Positions 57,919-64,000 of a DNA stretch of 64,000 bases are shown piece by piece (within the stretch, counting starts at the first letter, position 1; every line of letters begins with the position of its first letter). The position numbers and the translations under genes were made by a program. A model generated the notes under the pieces. It was given only the letters and a program-made list of their open reading frames with translations, searched no databases and was not told the origin of the DNA. Source of the DNA: CAZXFA01 sp964640085 (GTDB lineage Bacteria > Actinomycetota > UBA4738 > HRBIN12); contig CAZXFA010000001.1 in assembly GCA_964640085.1 (NCBI GenBank), positions 186,001-250,000 of the forward strand, written 5' to 3'.

Positions 57919-59793
57919 CTACGCCTCCTCGTCCGCGGGACGCCGACGCCGGATCAGCCACACGAGCGCCACCAGCAGCACGATGCCGGCCGCGATGCCG
58001 ATCCAGACGCCGGCCGAGATGCCCCGGGTCTCCGGACCGGTCGGAGGCGCGGCCTCGCCACCGCCGCCGCCCTCGCCGCCGCCCTCGCCGGGAACCACGG
58101 TGCCGACCGGACGGATGGTCAGGATCGCGTCCCTGCTGTAGCCCGCGAGCAGGTCGCCCTCGGGCTGCGGCTGGGCGACGTAGCCCTCGAACGTGTCGGT
58201 CCGGTACGCCTGCATCACGGGCTCGAAGAACATCACCGCATAGGCCGAGTCGTCGTAGAAGATCTGCTGCATCTGCCGGACGATCTCCATCCGCCGCTCG
58301 GTGTCGAGCTCGGTGAGCTGCTCGAGGTACAGACGGTCGTACTCCGGGTTGCAGTAGTAGGCGTCGTTGTTGCCGTAGCTCTTGCCATCGGGCGGTCGTT
58401 CATCGCAGATGAACCACGACAGGGCAGACGCGGGATCGGGGTCGGGGATCCAGCCCCACGAGAACAGGTCGTAGGTTCCGGCGTTGATCTCGTCGCCGAG
58501 CCGCCCGCTGCTCATCGACGTCACCTCCGTCCGGATCCCGATGTCCTCGAGCCAGGCCGAGACGAAGGGCGCGGCGTCCACCGAGGTCTGCTCGCTGGGG
58601 CGCACGAAGTATCGGAAGACCAGCGACTCGCCGCACCCAGGCATCTCGCGAACGCCATCGCCATCGCAGTCCTCGTACCCCGCCTGGTCGAGCAGGGCGT
58701 TCGCGCCCGGGATGTCCCATCCCAGACGCTCCTCCGGCGGGGGCTCCCACCGCGCGCCCGGCACGGAGACCGGCGGGATGATCGTGTCGCCGGGCTGCCC
58801 GTAGCCGAGCAGGACCTTCTCCACCAGCTCGCTGCTGTCGATCGCCATGCGGATCGCCTGCCGGACGTTCACGTCGGTGAGGGCCGGGTGCCCGTCGCCG
58901 TGCGGCACGAACGCCCCTTCGGGGTCCTGGAACGCCGAGCCCGTGTTCATCCCGATCTCGCTGAACGACGGGATCGTGCCCACCATGCTGGCGATGTTCG
59001 GCTCGTCCTTGACCGAGTTGAACACGTTGGGGGAGAGGAAGTACGCGTAGTCGATCTCGCCCGCCTTCAGGCCCTCGGCGATCGCGTCCTCGTTCCGGTA
59101 CAGGCGCCAGATGATCTCGTCGACGTAGGGCTCCTCGCCTGTCCACTCGGGGTTGCGGACCATCCGGACGAACTCACCAGCCTGGTACTCCTGGATCAGG
59201 AAGGGGCCGCTGCCAACGTTCGGGACGTTCTCGAACTGCTTGGGCCGATCGAACCCGTTCCAGACGTGGGCCGGCAGGATGTACGCGTAGATGTAGGGGA
59301 TGTCGCCCGCGTACAGACTCGTCGGCTGTGTGGCCTGCAAGACCACGTGCGTGTCGTCGATCGCCTCGATGCTGTCCATCAGCTTGAGGTAGCCGACCGG
59401 CAGGTAAGCGTTGTTGGTCTTGTACGTCGTCATGGTCCAGGCCATGTCCTCGGCCGTCATCGGCGTGCCGTCGGACCAGACGAGGTCGTCCCGGACCGTG
59501 TAGGTGAAGGTCATCCCGTCCTCGCTCACCTCGGTCTCGGTGATGAAGTCCGGGACGGCCTCCAGGTTCTCGACGCCGAACCCGATCGGCAGGTGATAGG
59601 TCCAGGCCATGAAGTAGTACTCCAAGGCCAGGTAGATCTTGAACGGGTTGAACGTCGTCGGTTCACCGGTCGAGCCGATCGTGAAGACGACCTTCTCGTC
59701 CTCCTCCTGAGCGCCCGCCGTCCCCGTCGTCACCCCGCCGAGCAGCAGGGTCCCGACCGCCACGACGGCGATCGCGCGCCAGATCGCTCGCAT
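57919..59793 (-). CDS. Extracellular solute-binding protein family 5, membrane-anchored
   Basis: A 624-residue binding protein for the importer. It has an N-terminal signal peptide (about 1-28, cleaved after AGA), an SBP_bac_5 domain (40-560; GEPTTFNPFK, WSDGTPMTAEDMAW, GYGQPGDTIIPP), a Gly/Glu-rich linker (565-590), a C-terminal membrane helix (about 595-615) and a basic end. Gram-positive binding proteins are usually lipoproteins; here the C-terminal helix tethers the protein instead. The family binds peptides, nickel and other small ligands. AGGAGG precedes the ATG. Confidence 0.9.
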   Translation of the reverse strand: MRAIWRAIAVVAVGTLLLGGVTTGTAGAQEEDEKVVFTIGSTGEPTTFNPFKIYLALEYYFMAWTYHLPIGFGVENLEAVPDFITETEVSEDGMTFTYTVRDDLVWSDGTPMTAEDMAWTMTTYKTNNAYLPVGYLKLMDSIEAIDDTHVVLQATQPTSLYAGDIPYIYAYILPAHVWNGFDRPKQFENVPNVGSGPFLIQEYQAGEFVRMVRNPEWTGEEPYVDEIIWRLYRNEDAIAEGLKAGEIDYAYFLSPNVFNSVKDEPNIASMVGTIPSFSEIGMNTGSAFQDPEGAFVPHGDGHPALTDVNVRQAIRMAIDSSELVEKVLLGYGQPGDTIIPPVSVPGARWEPPPEERLGWDIPGANALLDQAGYEDCDGDGVREMPGCGESLVFRYFVRPSEQTSVDAAPFVSAWLEDIGIRTEVTSMSSGRLGDEINAGTYDLFSWGWIPDPDPASALSWFICDERPPDGKSYGNNDAYYCNPEYDRLYLEQLTELDTERRMEIVRQMQQIFYDDSAYAVMFFEPVMQAYRTDTFEGYVAQPQPEGDLLAGYSRDAILTIRPVGTVVPGEGGGEGGGGGEAAPPTGPETRGISAGVWIGIAAGIVLLVALVWLIRRRRPADEEA

Positions 59794-59902
59794 CGCGCCG
59801 CCTCCTGTTCGTGTCCCCGGGTCGTCCGGTGGCATCATTCCACGCCCGTCGCGGTTCCGGGCGAGGGCTCCAGGCCCTGCCGTCGGGACCCACGTGCGCG
59901 CA

Positions 59903-59908
59903 TGTATA
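59903..59908 (-). promoter_or_regulatory. Extended -10 box of the importer operon
   Basis: TGCTATACAT on the minus strand gives an extended -10 (TGC then TATACA at 59908..59903), about 110 bases before the binding-protein start. No -35 is seen at the usual distance. The remaining 59794-59945 region shows no gene. Confidence 0.5.
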
Positions 59909-59944
59909 GCACGGTCCCGGTGCGAGGGATGGGTCCGGGTGCCC

Positions 59945-59979
59945 CGGTCCCGACGTGACCGTTGGTCACGTCGGGACCG
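59945..59979 (-). terminator. Terminator between creatininase and importer genes
   Basis: A perfect 16-bp stem (59945-59960 with 59964-59979) with a 3-base loop contains GGTCCCGACGTGACC and its complement. It lies 14 bases after the creatininase stop on the minus strand. It is the longest perfect hairpin in the window. By size it could also be a protein-binding palindrome. Confidence 0.65.
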
Positions 59980-59992
59980 CGTCGGTGAGCGT

Positions 59993-60811
59993 TCACGCGA
60001 GCGTCTCGATCGGCTCCCGTCGGACCGGCAGCGGCTTCTGCCGGAGCTCCCGTACGTAGGCCACGCACTCCCGCACCGCGGCATCCAGCAGCACCCCGCC
60101 CTTCTCGGCGGTGGCCCTCGTCGCGTCGCCGTGGACGCCGGTCAGCGAGATCGCGTTCCACCACGGCATGATCCGCAGTGGCCCGTCCGCCCAGTCCATC
60201 CACGCGTGTGGTCCTTCCGGATAGGCGTTCTCGTCGACCGCCCTATCCATGTATACGGCGTCAGGGTCCAGGAAGAGGTAGATGGAGGTCTCGAGCTCGC
60301 ACGCGTGCCCCATCCCGCCGCGTTCCGAGTCCCGAACGTCCTCGATCGTGCGCTGTCCCTCCTCGCTCGTGAGGTAGAAGGCGGCCGCCGCAAGCACACC
60401 CGGCTGCTCGAGCCCGATCAGGCGGGCGGCCATGTCCAGCAGGGGGATGTTCGAACCGTGGCCGTTGAGGAACAGGATCCGCCGGAACCCGTGTCGGGCG
60501 AGCGAGGTTCCGATGTCCACGCAGTACCGGGTGAAGGTCTCCCATCCGATCGTGATCGGTCCGGGGAAGTCCATGTGATGGGGCGTGTAGCCATGGATCA
60601 CCGGTGGGAGGAGTACCACGTCCTCCCGGAGTTCCTCGGCGGCCCGTCGGCAGATCTCGGTCGCGATCCTGGTGTCGGCGTCGAGCGGGAGGTGCGGGCC
60701 GTGGTCCTCGAGCGTCCCCGCTGGGATCAGGCAGACGCGGTCCTCCCGGACCGCACGGCGCACCTCGGGCCAGCTGAGACGCTCGTACAACAGCGGCGTG
60801 GTCCACGCCAT
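59993..60811 (-). CDS. Creatininase-family amidohydrolase
   Basis: A 272-residue metal-dependent amidohydrolase. Metal ligands are in LEDHGPHLPLDADTR (about 34-48), in FLNGHGSN and in CELETS. The family includes creatininase, FAPy deformylase ArfB and the mycofactocin peptidase MftE, so the substrate is open. It lies between the importer and two glutamine-amidotransferase-fold genes on the same strand. GGAAGGAGGGTGAG lies before the ATG. A terminator separates it from the importer. Confidence 0.85.
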   Translation of the reverse strand: MAWTTPLLYERLSWPEVRRAVREDRVCLIPAGTLEDHGPHLPLDADTRIATEICRRAAEELREDVVLLPPVIHGYTPHHMDFPGPITIGWETFTRYCVDIGTSLARHGFRRILFLNGHGSNIPLLDMAARLIGLEQPGVLAAAAFYLTSEEGQRTIEDVRDSERGGMGHACELETSIYLFLDPDAVYMDRAVDENAYPEGPHAWMDWADGPLRIMPWWNAISLTGVHGDATRATAEKGGVLLDAAVRECVAYVRELRQKPLPVRREPIETLA

Positions 60812-60919
60812 CGTCGCTCACCCTCCTTCCGGTCCTCGGGGCCATCGGAGGGCCCCGATGGGCCGCACCCCGAAAGGTAGCCCTCGGCACTCCCCATCCG
60901 GTGGCTATCGTAGAGACCG

Positions 60920-61084
60920 ATGTCCCACCATCTGCAGCCCGTTCGGGACCCCACGCCCGAGGGGTCGGACGAGGTCGGCCAGCTCCGAAGGCCGTCGTGG
61001 TGGCGATGGATCGCGATCGCCGTGGTGCTCGCGCTGGTGGTGGCCACACCCTTCGCGTACCTATTGTCCTACCTGCTGCGATAG
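60920..61084 (+). CDS. 54-residue single-pass membrane protein
   Basis: ATG 60920 opens a 54-codon frame ending at TAG 61082-61084. The first 30 residues are polar (SHHLQPVRDPTPEG) and end in SWWRW, followed by one membrane helix (31-53). TATCGT (60906-60911) lies 8 bases before the ATG, matching the leaderless pattern seen across the window. Its 3' end overlaps the convergent peptidase gene by 16 bases. No homologue is recognised. Confidence 0.5.
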   Translation: MSHHLQPVRDPTPEGSDEVGQLRRPSWWRWIAIAVVLALVVATPFAYLLSYLLR

Positions 61085-61818
61085 GCGGGCCGGGGCGTCA
61101 CCCGCTCGCCGGCGCGGCGCACGAGCTCGTCGAACAAGCCCTGCTGGCTCGGGTCCCGGTCGGCCGATTCCTCCGGGTGCCACTGCGCCCCGACCATCCA
61201 GCCGCCCCCGCGTTCGAGCGCCTCCACCAGGCCGTCCGGGCTCCAGCCGGTGGCGGTCAGCCCCGGGCCGGACCGTTCCACGCCCTGGTGGTGGTGCGAG
61301 GAGACAGAGACGACATCGGCGCGGCACGCCTCGGCGACCCGACCCCGGGGATCGAGCTTCACCTCGTGGACCACCCCCTCCTCTCCGCTTGGCACGCCGT
61401 GGGGGATGAACCGATCGTCCGCGGGCAGGTGCTGGATCAGCGTCCCTCCGAAGGCCACGTTGAGGACCTGCATCCCTCGGCAGATGCACAGGGTGGGCAT
61501 CCGCCGGCGGTCGGCCTCGTGGAGCAGGGCGATCTCGATCTCGTCGCGGTCGGGCTCGATGCCGTAGCTCTCGGCGTGCGAGGGCCCACCGTAGGCGGAG
61601 GGGTCGACGTCACCCCCGCCGACGAGCAGCAACCCGTCGAACCGATCGAGGAGCTCGGCGGGCCCGCGGTCGTCTCGGGGCAGGATGAGGCCCGCCCGGC
61701 CGCCGGCCCGACGCACCGCGTCCACGTAGTTCTCGGGCAGGCCGTATCCGCCCACCCGCCACCACGACACCCGGCCGGGCCGAAGGTGGTAGGCGACGAG
61801 CGCGATCTCCGGCCTCAT
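61069..61818 (-). CDS. Peptidase C26 (PuuD-like gamma-glutamyl hydrolase)
   Basis: A 249-residue class I glutamine-amidotransferase-fold hydrolase. The nucleophile is in CICRGMQ (about residue 111) and the His/Glu pair in QWHPEES. LLLVGGGDVDPSAYG is typical of the PuuD/gamma-Glu-GABA hydrolase group. It would cut gamma-glutamyl amides to glutamate and an amine or amino acid. ATG 61818 overlaps the upstream stop as ATGA. With the importer and creatininase genes it suggests a catabolic cluster. Confidence 0.88.
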   Translation of the reverse strand: MRPEIALVAYHLRPGRVSWWRVGGYGLPENYVDAVRRAGGRAGLILPRDDRGPAELLDRFDGLLLVGGGDVDPSAYGGPSHAESYGIEPDRDEIEIALLHEADRRRMPTLCICRGMQVLNVAFGGTLIQHLPADDRFIPHGVPSGEEGVVHEVKLDPRGRVAEACRADVVSVSSHHHQGVERSGPGLTATGWSPDGLVEALERGGGWMVGAQWHPEESADRDPSQQGLFDELVRRAGERVTPRPAYRSR

Positions 61819-62534
61819 CCCCGGGCGTCCCGCACGACCTCCGCGAACCGCCGGAAGATCTCGCGCCCCCGTCGTTCCTGGTTCGCCATGTGGCGCGCGG
61901 CCTCCCTCCGGATCTCCTCGGCGGACTTGCCCCACTCCGCCTTCAATCGGCCATCGCGGTCGGCGATCTCGAGCCACCATCCCAGCTCGAGGGCATCCAC
62001 CTCCAGGTGGAACTGGATCCCCCAGACGGTCTCGCTCACCCGGTAGGCCTGGACCGGGACCCGGTCGCCGGTGACGAGCAGGACGGCCCCGTCCGGGAGC
62101 TCGTAAGTGTCCTCGTGCCACTGGAGCACCATCTCTCCGTCCTCGAGGAACGACAGGAGCGGGTCGGCGGCCGCCGACGCAGTCGGTCGGATCGGCTCGA
62201 ATCCCACCTCCTTCGCCGGGGCCTTCGTGACCTCGATCCCCAGCGCCCGGGCCAGGATCTGGGAGCCGAGGCAGATCCCCAGGTAGGGGACCCCGGCCTC
62301 GAGCACCCGCCGCGTATGGTCACGAACGGCGGCCAGGTGGGGGTGCTCGTGGACCTGGTCCACGTTGGCCGTCCCCCCGAACGTGACCACGCCTGCCACC
62401 TCTTCGGGCGAGGGCAGCTCGACCCCGGCCACAGCGTTCACCGTCCGGACGTCGAGCCCGGCCCAGGCGAGCGCGGAGGTGGCCACCCCGAAGCTCTCGT
62501 AGCGATCGTTCCGGATCAGCAGGACGGGCCCCAC
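61815..62534 (-). CDS. Class I glutamine-amidotransferase-like protein
   Basis: A 239-residue stand-alone GATase1 domain of the GMP-synthase-like group: VVTFGGTANV, nucleophile in YLGICLGSQILA (about residue 87) and His in GIQFHLEVD. The C-terminal 55 residues form a charged helix. There is no synthetase partner next to it, so it may hydrolyse an amide or gamma-glutamyl bond by itself. GTG 62534 has TACCCT (62548..62543) 8 bases upstream (leaderless). It is the first gene of the pair and divergent from the aminotransferase remnant. Confidence 0.83.
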   Translation of the reverse strand: MGPVLLIRNDRYESFGVATSALAWAGLDVRTVNAVAGVELPSPEEVAGVVTFGGTANVDQVHEHPHLAAVRDHTRRVLEAGVPYLGICLGSQILARALGIEVTKAPAKEVGFEPIRPTASAAADPLLSFLEDGEMVLQWHEDTYELPDGAVLLVTGDRVPVQAYRVSETVWGIQFHLEVDALELGWWLEIADRDGRLKAEWGKSAEEIRREAARHMANQERRGREIFRRFAEVVRDARG

Positions 62535-62734
62535 GGCACCCCAGGGTACGCGGAGACCCCGTCCCGGGGCCCGCGGTGAGCGTCGGACTATGCGGCGTGC
62601 ACGCCCCGGGCCGAGCGGGACGTGGCGGACGCCCGTGGCCTGGGCCTGGGGACATCGGCTTGGCTCCGACCGTTCCGAACCCGGAGGTCCGGTCCGGCGG
62701 ACCGGGGACCGGAGGAGGAGGGGAAGGTGGCCGG
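62535..62734. other. Intergenic region between divergent GATase and aminotransferase remnant
   Basis: About 200 bases of very high GC contain no gene. GGTCCGGTCCGGCGGACCGGGGACC includes overlapping short palindromes that could be a hairpin or operator. A Shine-Dalgarno-like GGGGAAGG lies near 62720. Confidence 0.4.
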
Positions 62735-63142
62735 ATGTCCGAGGCGCTGACCGGCGGCGGCCGCAGCCGCGTATTCGAACTCGAGCTCGGCCGCAGCTGC
62801 CGGGCGGTGGTGCGCGGGGAAGGCGTCTGGGTGGAGGACTCGGACGGCCGGCGGTACCTGGACGCGATGAGCGGCGGCTCGACGGCCGCCACCCTGGGCC
62901 ACGGGCGGCGGGACATCGTCGCCGCGGCCCGCGCCCAGGCCGAGCGTTTGGCCTACGTGCACACCGAACGCCTCACGAACCCGCTCCAGGAGCGCCTGGC
63001 CGAGAAGTTCGTGGCCGTGGCGCCCGAGGGGCTCACCCGCGCCCGGTTCGCGACCAGTGGTTCGGACGCGAACGAGATGGCGATCCAGCTGGCCCGCGCT
63101 TACCACGTCGAGCGCGGGGAGCCGCAGCGCTGGCAGGTGATC
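62735..63142 (+). pseudogene. 5' part of a class III aminotransferase gene, truncated
   Basis: The first 136 residues of a PLP aminotransferase (class III, omega-amino or GABA type) are intact: VWVEDSDGRRYLDAMSGGS, LGHGRRDI, TNPLQERLAEK and ATSGSDANEMAIQLARAY, ending in WQVIS, just before the family's SYHG segment. From 63143 the same open frame continues into an unrelated dehydrogenase piece and stops at 63295. The PLP lysine region is missing, so no active enzyme can be made. ATG 62735 follows GGAAGGTGG. Confidence 0.8.
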
Positions 63143-63276
63143 TCGCCCGCACGAGGGATCCGATGCAACGCGTTGTGCCCGGGCCCGATCGAGACCCCGC
63201 TGCTCACGGAGCTCCTTTCCGAAGAGGCCGCGCGCCGACGTCGGTTCGTCTACATCCCGATGGGGCGCCTGGGATC
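63143..63276 (+). pseudogene. 3' fragment of a short-chain dehydrogenase gene (inverted relative to its 5' half)
   Basis: The frame joined to the aminotransferase encodes ARGIRCNALCPGPIETPLL and RRFVYIPMGRLG. This is the region after the catalytic YxxxK of short-chain dehydrogenases of the SDR classical type. The 5' half of such a gene lies beside it on the opposite strand, missing exactly this end. The intervening YxxxK segment (about 30 residues) is absent from both pieces. Confidence 0.7.
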
Positions 63277-63720
63277 CAGGCCACGAACGACGTGACGTTG
63301 ATGATCGAACCGCCACCGCTCGCGAGGATCGCCGGGACCCCGAACTTGCATCCGAACGCCACGCCCGTAACGTTGATCGCGAGGGTGCGGTCCCACACGG
63401 CCGCCTCCGTCGAGTCGACCGACCCATCCTCGGGGAGCATCACGCCCGCGTTGTTGCAGAGCACGTGGAGGGCGCCGAACGCGTCGACCGCGGTCTCCAC
63501 CATCGCCTTCGCATCGGCTTCCTTCGAGACGTCGGCGTGGACGTATCGGGCGCTCCGGCCCGCGCTCGCGATCTCGTCGGCGACCGAGCTGCCGGCCTCG
63601 TCCGCAACATCGGTCAGGACGACTCTGGCGCCCCTCGCCGGCGAAGAGCCTCGCCGCGACCATCCCCATGCCGCTCGCGCCCCCCGTGATCAGCGCGACC
63701 TTGCCGTCGAGCCGTCCCGT
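63277..63720 (-). pseudogene. 5' part of a short-chain dehydrogenase gene, multiply damaged
   Basis: On the minus strand the sequence encodes GRLDGKVALITGGASGMGM (the NAD-binding glycine loop), then CNNAGVMLPEDG and IINVTSFVAWI. Three lesions are visible. The expected ATG is ACG (63720..63718), with AAGGAG upstream. One extra G occurs in a run at 63631-63634 and shifts the frame after LFAGEG. The gene ends in the inverted junction near 63273-63276, before the catalytic Tyr. It could be a decaying gene or an assembly artefact. Confidence 0.75.
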
Positions 63721-63766
63721 CGCGCTTTCTCCTTCGTCCGATGCGGGGCCGCAGCATACCCAACGT

Positions 63767-64000
63767 TCAGGGCTCGCCGGGCAGGCGAGCCAGTCGCCAG
63801 ACGGCGAGGAGCCCCTCGCGGTCCCCGGGCCAGTTGCGGCGAACCGCATCCGCCCCCGCCCGACGGACGACCGAGCGGAGGACCGCGGCCACGATCACGA
63901 CGTCGTCGGCGTAGCCGATCCCCGGGAGGAAGTCCGGGACCACGTCGAGCGGGAAGGCGAGGTAGGCGAACACGAGCAGGATCCGGAAACGGACGGTGCG
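63767..64000 (-). CDS. DUF1232 (YkvA-like) membrane protein, 5' end beyond the window
   Basis: The visible 77 residues read ...LLVFAYLAFPLDVVPDFLPG then IGYADDVVIVAAVLRSVV. This is the DUF1232 core: a membrane-associated helix and a PxDxxPD...GxxDD motif. Function of the family is unknown. The frame is open at base 64000, so the start lies outside. Confidence 0.8.
   Translation of the reverse strand, partial: RTVRFRILLVFAYLAFPLDVVPDFLPGIGYADDVVIVAAVLRSVVRRAGADAVRRNWPGDREGLLAVWRLARLPGEP

Noticed and set aside
62535..64000. Insertion sequence or integron at the scrambled right end
   Set aside because: There is no transposase or integrase frame, no terminal inverted repeats and no target duplication at the junctions.

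Overview
This is a gene-dense, high-GC chromosomal window that reads as an actinobacterium (Actinomycetota). The reasons are a WhiB-type Fe-S regulator (10270), a mycoredoxin-like domain fused to thioredoxin reductase (137), an adjacent AdnA/AdnB-type helicase-nuclease pair (24591 and 21355), an ECF sigma factor with a zinc anti-sigma partner, and a very large share of apparently leaderless genes. Gene order does not match any model genus I can recall, so an uncultured or little-studied lineage is likely, but this is inference. No plasmid, phage, transposase, rRNA or CRISPR is visible. One tRNA (Pro, CGG) is present.

Layout. 1-11 kb: redox and envelope genes (glutaredoxin-thioredoxin reductase fusion, sigma/anti-sigma pair, NlpC/P60 hydrolase, tRNA-Pro, glycosyltransferase, metallophosphoesterase, YqeY, a PBP1A-type enzyme with two PASTA domains, an NfeD-like membrane protein without the usual serine, WhiB, RidA). 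11-14.4 kb: selA-selB. 14.4-19.8 kb: a stand-alone, divergent NuoD with a MidA/NDUFAF7-type methyltransferase nearby, a BNR lipoprotein, a Nudix hydrolase and a metallo-beta-lactamase-fold protein. 19.8-21.3 kb: two divergent cyclic-nucleotide-binding proteins. 21.3-27.5 kb: adnBA. 27.5-32.5 kb: M50/CBS protease, metallophosphoesterase, photolyase, DUF72.

32.4-37.1 kb is the most distinctive block. On one strand lie a response regulator, a histidine kinase, two exported Asp/His-rich low-complexity proteins, a terminator, a yybP-ykoY-type (Mn2+) riboswitch with its own promoter, a TerC-family membrane protein and a small PGPGW-type membrane protein. Together they suggest a metal (probably manganese) envelope homeostasis locus.

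37.1-40.6 kb has visibly lower GC and holds two paralogous membrane histidine kinases, the first broken by a frameshift, flanking a 27-codon peptide gene and a 19-codon upstream ORF. 40.4-51 kb: DUF5317, a NERD-nuclease/helicase, DUF2236, HAD, a membrane-anchored molybdopterin protein, a UbiE-like methyltransferase and an AAA/VWA (MoxR-type) pair, most with their own -10 box just before the start codon. 51-53.9 kb: a methyltransferase and CoA-transferase operon.

53.9-64 kb: a peptide-type ABC importer (oppF-D-C-B and binding protein), a creatininase-family amidohydrolase and two glutamine-amidotransferase-fold hydrolases, which look like an uptake and catabolic island for an amide or gamma-glutamyl compound. 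It ends in a scrambled junction where a truncated class III aminotransferase is joined to the 3' piece of a short-chain dehydrogenase whose 5' half lies inverted beside it. A partial DUF1232 gene runs off the right edge.
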